From Gammaproteobacteria bacterium (lineage in GTDB: Bacteria; Pseudomonadota; Gammaproteobacteria; Steroidobacterales; SZUA-146), in contig JABDLQ010000223.1 of assembly GCA_013002925.1 (NCBI GenBank), positions 1 through 7,348 on the forward strand: a stretch of 7,348 bases of DNA, read 5' to 3'. Position 1 is the stretch's first letter. Each line of letters begins with the position of its first letter. The notes beneath the pieces were generated by a model. The model worked only from the letters and a program-made list of their open reading frames with translations, made no database searches and had not been told where the DNA came from. The position numbers and the translations under genes were made by a program. Of this stretch, positions 1 to 6,836 are shown one piece after another.

Positions 1-71
1 ACAAGGTCGATCGTTTTGTTCTCACCCGCTGCCACGCTTTCGTCGGCAATAACAATTGGAGCGCGACTCAT
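1..71 (-). CDS. Succinylglutamate desuccinylase/aspartoacylase-family protein, N-terminal fragment
   Basis: Only the first 23 codons lie in the window; the gene continues past the left edge. The readable protein begins MSRAPIVIADESVAAGENK and continues TIDL. That matches the start I remember for AstE/AspA-like zinc deacylases found next to rimK, in which a short beta strand is followed by 'pG..kTIdLPva.lyt'. The zinc-binding residues would lie further on and cannot be seen. The ATG overlaps the rimK stop codon as ATGA, and an AAAGGG ribosome-binding site lies 6 nt upstream inside rimK, so translation is probably coupled. Family members remove an acyl or amide group from an amino acid derivative, but the substrate of this rimK-linked branch is not known to me. 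The start codon and operon membership are firm; the family call rests on a short stretch and on context. Confidence 0.65.
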   Translation of the reverse strand, partial: MSRAPIVIADESVAAGENKTIDL

Positions 72-1015
72 CCTTTGCCCTTTGTGCGGGTATTATGTGG
101 TTTGGCATTCTTCTCGATAAAACGGACGATGATGGAAGCAACATCCTTGCCAGTGGCGCTTTCTATCCCCTCAAGACCCGGTGACGAATTCACTTCGATT
201 ACCATAGGTCCGCGCTCTGCTCGCAATAGATCCACACCGGCGACGTTGAGTCCCATAATTTTGGCCGCCTTAACTGCCGTCTCACGTTCAATTGGCGTCA
301 ACTTGACCAGGCTGGCACTGCCACCCCGATGCAGGTTGGAACGAAACTCACCATCCAGCGCCTGCCGCTTCATGGCGGCTATGACTCTGCCACCAACGAC
401 AAAACAGCGAATATCGGCTCCACCTGCTTCATGGATAAACTCCTGTACCAGGATATTGGCGTTCAATCCCATAAACGCCTCAATGACGCTTTCAGCGGCT
501 TTTTTTGTTTCCGCAAGCACGACGCCGATCCCCTGGGTACCTTCGAGCAGCTTGATAACCATAGGTGCCCCACCGACCATGCTGATCATGTCCGGCACAT
601 CATCCGGCGCGTGTGCAAATCCGGTAACCGGCATACCAATACCCTTGCGCGACAGTAGCTGCAACGAGCGCAACTTGTCGCGGGAACGGCTGATCGCAAC
701 CGATTCATTCACCGGAAACACACCCATCATTTCAAATTGACGTAACACGGCCGTTCCATAAAAGGTGATGGAAGCACCAATACGGGGAATAACCGCATCA
801 AAACCATCGAGGACCTCTCCTTTGTAATGTATTTGCGGTCGATCGGTCGCAATGTTCATATAGCAGCGTAAGGCGTCAATCACCGTCGCCTCGTGTCCGC
901 GGCTGCGAATTGCCTCAACGAGCCGGCGCGTTGAATAAAGTTTTGGACCCCGTGAGAGCACTCCAATGCGTAGCGGTTTCACTTTTGGTGTGTCGGTAGA
1001 ATTTAATTTGGTCAA
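68..1015 (-). CDS. rimK: RimK, ATP-grasp ligase adding glutamate to ribosomal protein S6
   Basis: This 315-residue protein resembles E. coli RimK along nearly all of its length. That enzyme uses ATP to add glutamates to the C-terminus of ribosomal protein S6 and can make free poly-alpha-glutamate. The N-terminal domain has LSRGPKLYS (20–28), CYMNI (51–55) and IPRIGASITFYG (76–87). The ATP-grasp part has KLLEGTQGIGVVL (155–167), QEFI (191–194), FRSNLHRGGSA (224–234), D262 and the metal-binding EVNSSPG (274–280). The expected ATP-grasp motifs all look intact. The start is a TTG overlapping the rimB stop as TTGA, with AGAGGG 7 nt upstream. An in-frame GTG ten codons later has no clear ribosome-binding site. 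The protein is about 15 residues longer at the N-terminus than E. coli RimK and has a basic tail (KPHNTRTKGKG). Cytoplasmic. The family call is very secure; the target in this organism is inferred from E. coli. Confidence 0.95.
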   Translation of the reverse strand: MTKLNSTDTPKVKPLRIGVLSRGPKLYSTRRLVEAIRSRGHEATVIDALRCYMNIATDRPQIHYKGEVLDGFDAVIPRIGASITFYGTAVLRQFEMMGVFPVNESVAISRSRDKLRSLQLLSRKGIGMPVTGFAHAPDDVPDMISMVGGAPMVIKLLEGTQGIGVVLAETKKAAESVIEAFMGLNANILVQEFIHEAGGADIRCFVVGGRVIAAMKRQALDGEFRSNLHRGGSASLVKLTPIERETAVKAAKIMGLNVAGVDLLRAERGPMVIEVNSSPGLEGIESATGKDVASIIVRFIEKNAKPHNTRTKGKG

Positions 1016-1461
1016 GGTTTTGCCCTCTTGGGTGATGTCAGGTAAGAGCGACCCGGATCAACCAGGCAGCGTTTGCGAATTGCAGTCCGCCCCAGCAACA
1101 TTCTAAACCGCATGCCACTGCGCGACGTCAACGTCAGTTCTATGGGCCACTGGCGCCCGTCGATTTCAAGCATGGTCTTAATAACCGGTCGCAGTTCCCG
1201 GTTCCCCCCGGAATCCGTCACCCATCGTTCGTCCAGCAGGTCGGCTTCACAAATGAATTCCGTATCATCATCTCCCTGGACAGGATGCACACCAAAACGT
1301 ACCCGTGGCGTCACGCCACCGGCAATTTTTTCAATGAAAAAACTGTGCAACGCCGAGGTGCGTGCCCCGGTATCGATTTTGGCTTTAATTTTCAGGTGGC
1401 TGAGTTCGGGCAGACCAACCCGTTCACGCCACCCCAACGTAATTTTTTCAACTTTTTTCAT
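1012..1461 (-). CDS. rimB: RimB-like retropepsin-fold protein ('ATP-dependent zinc protease' family)
   Basis: A 149-residue protein of the family usually annotated as putative ATP-dependent zinc protease, whose fold is that of a retropepsin-like aspartic protease. The defining motif IDTGARTSALH (29–39) carries the Asp-Thr-Gly active-site triplet. A second conserved block, LTSRSGMRFRMLLGRTAI (111–128), lies near the C-terminus. In Pseudomonas the equivalent gene rimB sits with rimK and modulates RimK activity; proteolysis itself is not well established. I chose the ATG at 1461 because family members begin just before 'GWRE.V.LPEL'. An upstream in-frame ATG at 1500 would add 13 residues that do not look like the family. 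The ribosome-binding site (GGTAGAG, 9 nt upstream) is weak. The stop overlaps the rimK start by 4 nt. This is the first gene of the leftward operon, transcribed away from the cyanophycin genes. No signal peptide is visible, so it is probably cytoplasmic. Confidence 0.88.
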   Translation of the reverse strand: MKKVEKITLGWRERVGLPELSHLKIKAKIDTGARTSALHSFFIEKIAGGVTPRVRFGVHPVQGDDDTEFICEADLLDERWVTDSGGNRELRPVIKTMLEIDGRQWPIELTLTSRSGMRFRMLLGRTAIRKRCLVDPGRSYLTSPKRAKP

Positions 1462-1575
1462 ACGCAAATTCTCTACCAGATTTGAACATACAGCCATCAT
1501 TTTCCGGCCGTCGTGGAAGTGTAGATCGCCCCAATCTCGTACCGTTCCTACCTGCGTTTAGAGATGGCGCGCCCA

Positions 1576-1605
1576 ATCATCGCGCTATCTGCTGCCAGGC
1601 GTCAA
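1576..1605 (-). promoter_or_regulatory. Possible weak sigma70-type promoter for the rim operon
   Basis: On the minus strand TTGACG (1605–1600) is followed after 18 nt by GATGAT (1581–1576). The -35 matches 5 of 6 consensus bases and the -10 matches 4 of 6. It points towards rimB and would give a leader of roughly 110 nt. A match this loose arises often by chance. Confidence 0.22.
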
Positions 1606-1654
1606 TACATCCGTGTTTGAGTGGGAATTCGCGGGTCCAGTGCCTGTGCCGGTG

Positions 1655-1666
1655 ACCGTGCACGGT
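1655..1666. promoter_or_regulatory. Perfect 12-bp palindrome, possible operator
   Basis: ACCGTGCACGGT is identical to its own reverse complement. Its last T is also the first base of a TTGACA hexamer (1666–1671) on the plus strand, although the bases 16–18 nt further on do not form a good -10 box. The position between divergent operons and the perfect symmetry suit a dimeric regulator, but I cannot name one. One such palindrome could be chance. Confidence 0.3.
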
Positions 1667-1881
1667 TGACAGACTAACAGCGCAATATCGGACTCTCTGG
1701 CCGGAACGCCAGCCGCCTGGGTGTAGCGCATACTATATCAGGAACTGTAGTTCACCGTGGTTTATGCCCCCGGATCAGATTGGGCAGGTCTACCGTTTCA
1801 TGGCCCTGTTGTGGCTGTGATTACCGGTACCGCGACACGGCAGAGAAAGCACAAACATCCTGATAAAACAGGTCCCGATGG

Positions 1882-1911
1882 TTGCCATAAAACGAACAAA
1901 ACACGCATAAT
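1882..1911 (+). promoter_or_regulatory. Sigma70-type promoter for the iadA-cphB-cphA operon
   Basis: TTGCCA (1882–1887) and CATAAT (1906–1911) are separated by 18 nt. Each hexamer matches 5 of 6 consensus bases, and the spacer is AT-rich compared with the surroundings. Transcription would start near 1918, giving a leader of about 54 nt before the ATG at 1972. It is the best promoter match I found in the intergenic region and is correctly placed for the cyanophycin operon. Confidence 0.5.
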
Positions 1912-1925
1912 GGCGATCTTCCAAT

Positions 1926-1953
1926 AAGGACAGACATCGGTGCCGCTGGCACT
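1926..1953 (+). promoter_or_regulatory. Leader element: AAGGAC followed by a short hairpin before the iadA start
   Basis: A Shine-Dalgarno-like AAGGAC (1926–1931) lies 25 nt upstream of an in-frame GTG (1957) and 40 nt upstream of the ATG at 1972, too far for normal use. Between them GTGCC (1940–1944) and GGCAC (1948–1952) form a perfect 5-bp stem with a GCT loop, and a G-U pair (1939/1953) extends it. Folding it would shorten the effective distance from AAGGAC to GTG 1957 to about 10 nt. Otherwise the ATG at 1972 must rely on a weak GGTGA at 1956–1960. This is a structural inference only. Confidence 0.3.
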
Positions 1954-1971
1954 TCGGTGACCGCTTGTGCC

Positions 1972-3156
1972 ATGCTGACTTTGATAAAAAATGCCCGGGT
2001 TTTTGCTCCCCAGAGCCTGGGTTTGCAACACCTGTTGATTGCCGCTGGCAAAATACTCCAGATTTCACGCGCTTTGCCGCAATTTCCATCCGGTGTCGAT
2101 ATCGCGGAGGTTGACCTGGAAGGAAAGCGCTTGATACCCGGATTTATTGATGGCCATGCGCATGTCACTGGCGGCGGCGGCGAAAGTGGTTTTGCCAGTC
2201 GTGTACCCGCTGTCGGCTTAAGTCGCTTTACCCGCGCCGGGATCACGTCTGTAGTGGGTTTGTTGGGCACGGACGATACTACCCGCAACACAACCGGCCT
2301 GTTAGCAGAAACGCGCTCATTACGTGAACAGGGGCTCAACGCCTGGTGCTACACCGGTGGTTACCACCTCCCGGCGGTTACACTCACCGGTAGTGTGCGT
2401 AGCGATATTGTTCACCTTGACCCGGTCATCGGTGTCGGAGAAGTCGCGATCTCGGATCATCGTTCCAGCCAGCCCACACTTGACGAGTTGCTGCGCGTGG
2501 CCAGTGAAACCCACGTCGCCGGCATGATCACAGGCAAAGCCGGGATATTGCATTTGCATCTGGGTGATGGAGAACGCGGTCTCGACCTGGTGCGCCAGGC
2601 GCTCGCGCAAAGCGAAATTCCTGCCCGCGTCTTCAACCCCACTCACATCAACCGCCGTAAAGCGTTGTTCGAGGAAGCCTGTGAAGTGGCCACGCAGGGT
2701 TGCTGTGTGGATATCACCGCCTTTCCTGTCGCAGAAGATGAGGATGCCTGGAGTGCGACCGAGGCGCTGTCCCGTTACTGGCAATCTGGCGCTCCCGCGG
2801 CACAGATTACGGTCAGCTCAGATGGCGGCGGCTGCTTGCCCCATTTTGATCGTGACGGGAATATCGTGCATATGGACATCGGCGACCCCGCCAGCCTGGC
2901 CGATACTCTCGCAGAACTTCTGGACAACGGTGTCAGTCTGGAACAGGCGTTACCAGCATTCACCAGCAATGTGGCACGACTGCTTCGATTGCACCACAAA
3001 GGGACCGTTGCCGCAGGCCAGGATGCTGATCTGCTGGTCCTCGATGAACGGCACCACATCGACTCAGTGATGATCAACGGCATCTGGCATCGAAAAAACC
3101 ACGCACAGCTCATCGTCGGAAATTTTGAATCCACCTCAGAAAAGGACTCCAGTTAA
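1972..3156 (+). CDS. iadA: Isoaspartyl dipeptidase (beta-aspartyl peptidase), IadA type
   Basis: A 394-residue amidohydrolase-superfamily enzyme that hydrolyses beta-aspartyl dipeptides; here the likely substrate is beta-Asp-Arg released by cyanophycinase. Compared with E. coli IadA, the metal ligands are present: GHAH (H62, H64), H196 in HLHLGD, H225 in PTHINR and D284 in SSDGGG. GGGGESG (67–73) and Y131 in GGYHLP match the substrate-binding parts. E157 in IGVGEVAISDHRS stands where E. coli has the carboxylated bridging lysine, a Glu-type site. A terminal beta-sandwich motif, GTVAAGQDADLLVLD (344–358), is also typical. I chose the ATG at 1972 because the protein then starts like E. coli IadA; an in-frame GTG at 1957 would add five residues. 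It is the first gene of the cyanophycin operon, and its TAA shares one base with the cphB ATG. No signal peptide. The family is secure; the dipeptide is inferred from context. Confidence 0.92.
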   Translation: MLTLIKNARVFAPQSLGLQHLLIAAGKILQISRALPQFPSGVDIAEVDLEGKRLIPGFIDGHAHVTGGGGESGFASRVPAVGLSRFTRAGITSVVGLLGTDDTTRNTTGLLAETRSLREQGLNAWCYTGGYHLPAVTLTGSVRSDIVHLDPVIGVGEVAISDHRSSQPTLDELLRVASETHVAGMITGKAGILHLHLGDGERGLDLVRQALAQSEIPARVFNPTHINRRKALFEEACEVATQGCCVDITAFPVAEDEDAWSATEALSRYWQSGAPAAQITVSSDGGGCLPHFDRDGNIVHMDIGDPASLADTLAELLDNGVSLEQALPAFTSNVARLLRLHHKGTVAAGQDADLLVLDERHHIDSVMINGIWHRKNHAQLIVGNFESTSEKDSS

Positions 3157-3974
3157 TGCCCCCATCTCCAACCAACGGTAACCAGCGTGGCTACATCATT
3201 CCGATCGGCGGCGCTGAATCCAAATTAAGAAATCCGGAGATCCTGGATCGTTTTGTCGATCTGTGCGGCGGTAAACCGGCACGCATTGCGATAATCCCGA
3301 CCGCTTCGGAACTGGAAGACACGGGACGCAACTACGAAAAATTGTTTCGCCGGCTGGGCGTCAATCATGCGATGGTGCTCCCGTTTATTACCCGCGAAGA
3401 CTGCAAATCCAGCAAATACCTCGAGTATATTGAAAAAGCCGATGGCGTCTTTATGACAGGTGGTAATCAGTTGCGCTTATCCACGACACTGGGTGGCACC
3501 GCGGTCGCGCAACTCATTCGTCGGCGTAATGCGGTTGGCATGCACGTTGCCGGCACTTCAGCCGGAGCGGCTTTTATGCCCGAACATATGATCGCCGGTG
3601 GCTCCGAGGGCAGTACTCCACGACCGAATAAGGTCACACTCGCGCCCGGACTGGGACTCACCAACAATTTCATCATCGATCAGCATTTTCGCCAGCGTGA
3701 CAGAATCGGACGACTGTTGACGGCGCTCGCGTACAACCCGTTCGCCGTTGGTATCGGGCTTGATGAAGACACCGCCGCATTTATTCGACCCGGTGATGAT
3801 CTTGAAGTCGTCGGCTCCGGGGGGATCACCGTGATTGATCCAACCGATCTTACGCATTCATCTATGGACCGTGCGGGGTTCAATGACCCGGTTAGCCTGA
3901 TCGGCGTAAAATTGCATATACTGGTTTCCGGCGGCCGTTTTGAAATTGCTACGCGCGAGGCTTTTGCCGAATAA
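3156..3974 (+). CDS. cphB: Cyanophycinase (peptidase family S51)
   Basis: A 272-residue serine exopeptidase that degrades cyanophycin to beta-Asp-Arg dipeptides. The start of the domain is YIIPIGGAESK (13–23), followed by IIPTAS (46–51) and FMTGGNQ (99–105). The nucleophile is S135 in AGTSAGA (132–138), with H177 in IIDQHF and E204 in GIGLDEDTA. These sit exactly three residues after the triad I recall for Synechocystis CphB (Ser132, His174, Glu201), and D175, Q176, R181, R183 and R186 follow the same offset. Length is normal for the intracellular form, and no signal peptide is seen, so it acts inside the cell on stored granules. The ATG overlaps the iadA stop as TAATG, with AAGGA 9 nt upstream, so the two degradative enzymes are probably made together. 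cphA starts 75 nt downstream. Confidence 0.95.
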   Translation: MPPSPTNGNQRGYIIPIGGAESKLRNPEILDRFVDLCGGKPARIAIIPTASELEDTGRNYEKLFRRLGVNHAMVLPFITREDCKSSKYLEYIEKADGVFMTGGNQLRLSTTLGGTAVAQLIRRRNAVGMHVAGTSAGAAFMPEHMIAGGSEGSTPRPNKVTLAPGLGLTNNFIIDQHFRQRDRIGRLLTALAYNPFAVGIGLDEDTAAFIRPGDDLEVVGSGGITVIDPTDLTHSSMDRAGFNDPVSLIGVKLHILVSGGRFEIATREAFAE

Positions 3975-3983
3975 CTTTGAACT

Positions 3984-4011
3984 TGTACAACGCGCCTGCC
4001 GGTGTACAGGC
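3984..4011 (+). repeat. Paired TGTACA palindromes with an overlapping alternative stem
   Basis: TGTACA occurs at 3984–3989 and 4003–4008 in the 75-nt gap between cphB and cphA, and the two copies can pair across a 13-nt loop. A competing stem pairs GCCTG (3994–3998) with CAGGC (4007–4011) over an 8-nt loop; the two stems share bases 4007–4008 and cannot form together. There is no U tract, so this is not an ordinary terminator. It might tune cphA expression relative to the degradative genes, or be an operator, or be chance. Confidence 0.25.
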
Positions 4012-4049
4012 AGCCGCCATTTACCAGCGACACCTATGGGGTAACACCA

Positions 4050-6836
4050 ATGCGCATCGTATCCACCAACGTTTATGTCGGCCCAAATATTTTTGCGCAT
4101 TTTCCGGTAATCCGGCATGTGCTCGATCTTGGAGAACTGGAGCACTGGCCAACCGCCCGGTTGGGAGAAGATTTTGTCGAACCCTTGCTTGCGGCGCTCC
4201 CTGGCTTGCATGAGCATGGCTGCTCATACCGTGAAGCTGGCGGTTTTGTACGCCGTATGCGCGAAGACGAGGGGACCTGGCTTGGTCACGTGATGGAACA
4301 TGTCGCAATCGAACTGCAGAACGTTGCTGGCCTTGACGTTACGTACGGACGAACCCGCTCGATTGATGATCAGCCCGGTCATTACAATATGGTGTTTCAG
4401 TACAAAGATGACCGCGTTGGCCGTGAAGCCAGCCGCCTGGCACTTAACCTGATTCATTTTTTACTGCCTGCCGATCTGCAGCCTTCGGATGCACCCCCGG
4501 AAAGCTGGGATTTTGATCAGGAACGCGACGACTTTATTCGTTATGCCCAACGCCGCGCTCTCGGACCGAGCACCGCTTCGCTGGTCGCTGCCGCCGAGAA
4601 GCGGGATATTCCATGGCTGCGACTAAACGACTACAGTCTGATTCAGTTTGGTCATGGCCGTTATCAAAAACGCATTCAGGCAACCTGCACCGGCAATACC
4701 AGTAACATTGCCGTTGAACTGGCCTCCGACAAGGAAGAAACCAACGGCATTTTGCGCGACCTGGGTTTACCGGTACCGCAACAGGCACTGGTGCGCACGG
4801 AGAATCGCGCACGGCGTGCCGCAGAACAAATCGGATTCCCGGTCGTAGTAAAACCTCTTAACGCCAATCATGGTCGTGGGGTGTCGATTGACCTGAACAG
4901 CACCGATGAGGTTGCGGTGGCATTTGGGAAGGCCCAGGAACACAGCCGTTCGGTTCTCATTGAGTCTTTCATCCAGGGTCTGGACCATCGCCTGTTGGTA
5001 GTGAACGGGAACCTGGTGGCTGCCGCCAAGCGCATGCCCGGACATGTGGTTGGCGATGGCCAGCACACAGTAGAAGAACTGGTAAACATCATCAATGAAG
5101 ATCCTCGACGCGGGGTGGGCCATGAAAAAGTATTGACCCGTCTTGAGTTTGATCATCAGGCCGACCGGCTGCTGGCTCAGAAAGGCTATGCCCGGGATTC
5201 GGTGCCACCTGCCGGGGAAATCGTGTTTTTGCGCTCAACTGCCAACCTGTCAACCGGTGGTACAGCGATTGATGTCACCGACTCCGTGCATCCGGATATT
5301 CGCGATATGGCTATTCGCACGGTCAACGCCATTGGCCTTGATGTCGGTGGCGTGGATTTTTTGACTACCGATATCAGCCGCTCGTATCGTGAAACCGGCG
5401 GAGCTATTTGTGAAGTGAATGCCGGCCCGGGGTTTCGCATGCATGTGGCACCCAGCGAAGGTACGCCACGTGACGTGGCCGGTCCGGTGGTGGAAGGTCT
5501 CTTCCCGGGTGATTCGCCCAGTCGCATACCGATTGCCGCCATCACCGGCACTAATGGCAAGACCACCACGTCCCGCATGCTCGCCCATATTCTGAAGCTC
5601 AGCGGCCACACGGTGGGACTGACGTCCACGGATGGTGTCTATATTGATGGGAAACTGTCCGTTCAGGGAGATATGACCGGCCCGATATCAGCGCAGATGG
5701 TTCTGCGTGATCCGGCCGTCGATGCCGCGGTGATGGAATCCGCTCGGGGCGGCTTATTGCGCGGCGGTCTGGGATATTCAGAATGCAATGTCGCAGCCTG
5801 TTTGAATGTCTCGGCAGATCATTTGGGCATTCGCGGCATCAATACGCTTGAGCAACTTGCCGAAATCAAGCGAGTGCCGATCGAGATTGCCAAAGACGCT
5901 GCCGTGCTCAATGCCGATGACCCCCTGTGCCTGAAAATGGCGGACTATACGGACGCCAGCAAATTGTGCTACGTCACACTCAACGCCTCCCATCCGCTGG
6001 TGAAACAACACATCAAGGCGGGCGCGCAGGCCTTTGTGCTGGAGCAAGGCATGAACGGTCACATGATTACGATCTACGATGGCGATCAACACATCCCGTT
6101 GCTATGGACTCATCTGATTCCGGCAACCGTCGAAGGCAAAGCCATGCACAATGTGCAAAATGCCATGGTGGCAGCAGCGCTGGCTTACAACATGGACATC
6201 AATCTGGACAACATCCGTCAGGGATTGCGCACGTTTGACACCACCTTCTACCAGGCGCCGGGACGCACGAATATTTACGATGAGCATGCCTTCAAGGTCA
6301 TCCTGGATTACGCGCACAATCCCGCTGCGGTCAAGGCTATTTGCAACCTGGTCGACCAGTTCGAGATTAAAGGCCGCCGTCTGGTGGTGCTTGCCGCCCC
6401 GGGAGATCGGCGCGACGAGGACATCGAACAAATTGCCACGCTGGCTGCACCCCATTTTGATCATTTCATCTGTCGACGTGATGACAATTTGCGCGGCCGC
6501 GATCGCGATGAAGTCCCCCTCATGTTGAAGCGGGCGCTTCTCGCTGCCGGCGTGGGAGAGGATCGAATCGAGATGGTTCCGGATGAACAGGAAGCCAACC
6601 AGCATGCACTGTCCATCGCTGCCCCTGATGACCTGGTACTGATACTTGGTGACAATATTCAACGCACCTGGAAGCAGATTATTTACTTTGATTCGGGAGA
6701 CGAAGACCAGTTGACGCAACCGAGCAATGTGGTCAGACCCGAACTGCCTGAGGACCTGGGCTTTGATCTTAACGACGATATCGAGGTCATTCAGGACGAA
6801 CGCGGTGTACGTCTCGCTCGCGAAGCCGGTGACTGA
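4050..6836 (+). CDS. cphA: Cyanophycin synthetase (CphA1 type)
   Basis: A 928-residue enzyme that builds cyanophycin by adding Asp to the backbone and Arg to each Asp side chain, using ATP for both steps. Three parts are visible. The N-domain (about 1–160) has YVGPNIF (9–15), GHVMEHVAIELQ (79–90) and YGRTRS (99–104). The ATP-grasp domain (about 161–485) has VVVKPLNANHGRGVSIDL (265–282), NLSTGGTAIDVTD (399–411) and EVNAGPGFRMHV (455–466). The Mur-ligase-like domain (about 490–928) has the P-loop GTNGKTTT (500–507), ESARGG (563–568), APGRTNIY (736–743), DYAHNPAA (753–760) and APGDRRDED (783–791). All key motifs look intact, which favours CphA1 over CphA2. HVMEH (80–84) fits the HxxEH metal site linked to primer formation. 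It is somewhat longer than cyanobacterial CphA1 (about 870–900). The start is the ATG at 4050, with GGGG 8–9 nt upstream; an in-frame ATG at 4002 would add 16 residues foreign to the family. Cytoplasmic, granule-associated. Confidence 0.97.
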   Translation: MRIVSTNVYVGPNIFAHFPVIRHVLDLGELEHWPTARLGEDFVEPLLAALPGLHEHGCSYREAGGFVRRMREDEGTWLGHVMEHVAIELQNVAGLDVTYGRTRSIDDQPGHYNMVFQYKDDRVGREASRLALNLIHFLLPADLQPSDAPPESWDFDQERDDFIRYAQRRALGPSTASLVAAAEKRDIPWLRLNDYSLIQFGHGRYQKRIQATCTGNTSNIAVELASDKEETNGILRDLGLPVPQQALVRTENRARRAAEQIGFPVVVKPLNANHGRGVSIDLNSTDEVAVAFGKAQEHSRSVLIESFIQGLDHRLLVVNGNLVAAAKRMPGHVVGDGQHTVEELVNIINEDPRRGVGHEKVLTRLEFDHQADRLLAQKGYARDSVPPAGEIVFLRSTANLSTGGTAIDVTDSVHPDIRDMAIRTVNAIGLDVGGVDFLTTDISRSYRETGGAICEVNAGPGFRMHVAPSEGTPRDVAGPVVEGLFPGDSPSRIPIAAITGTNGKTTTSRMLAHILKLSGHTVGLTSTDGVYIDGKLSVQGDMTGPISAQMVLRDPAVDAAVMESARGGLLRGGLGYSECNVAACLNVSADHLGIRGINTLEQLAEIKRVPIEIAKDAAVLNADDPLCLKMADYTDASKLCYVTLNASHPLVKQHIKAGAQAFVLEQGMNGHMITIYDGDQHIPLLWTHLIPATVEGKAMHNVQNAMVAAALAYNMDINLDNIRQGLRTFDTTFYQAPGRTNIYDEHAFKVILDYAHNPAAVKAICNLVDQFEIKGRRLVVLAAPGDRRDEDIEQIATLAAPHFDHFICRRDDNLRGRDRDEVPLMLKRALLAAGVGEDRIEMVPDEQEANQHALSIAAPDDLVLILGDNIQRTWKQIIYFDSGDEDQLTQPSNVVRPELPEDLGFDLNDDIEVIQDERGVRLAREAGD

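Larger units (their letters stand above)
1462..1971. other. Divergent intergenic control region
   Basis: About 510 bases separate the first genes of the two divergent operons. Open frames on both strands here are short or run antisense into the neighbouring genes, and none gives a protein I recognise. I find no tRNA or other RNA fold by eye. The visible elements are a promoter for the rightward operon, a perfect 12-bp palindrome next to TTGACA, a leader hairpin and a weak leftward promoter, each listed separately. The stretch 1695–1880 shows nothing I can name. Confidence 0.7.

Noticed and set aside
75..740. A 221-codon open frame on the plus strand
   Set aside because: It is antisense to rimK and low in recognisable content. 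RimK is conserved over the whole stretch.
1012..1500. The longer RimB with its start at 1500
   Set aside because: The extra 13 residues are unlike the family, which starts just before the GWRE motif. The ATG at 1461 is preferred.
1683..1694. A -10 box for the TTGACA at 1666
   Set aside because: At 16–18 nt spacing the hexamers are poor, and CAATAT at 1683–1688 is only 11 nt away. I do not call a promoter here.
1821..2339. Minus-strand open frames spanning the promoter region and the start of iadA
   Set aside because: They run antisense through the HxH region of iadA and across the probable promoter. The translations are Pro/Ser/Arg-rich shadow-type sequences with no family signature.
2564..3070. 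A 168-codon plus-strand frame inside iadA
   Set aside because: It is out of frame with the clearly conserved isoaspartyl dipeptidase, and its translation has no recognisable motif.
3994..4011. A possible terminator after cphB
   Set aside because: The stem is only 5 bp with an 8-nt loop and has no following T run, so an intrinsic terminator is not supported.
4002..6836. The longer CphA with its start at 4002
   Set aside because: The added 16 residues fall in the spacer containing the TGTACA repeats and have no family match. The ATG at 4050 has a GGGG ribosome-binding motif and the standard CphA opening.
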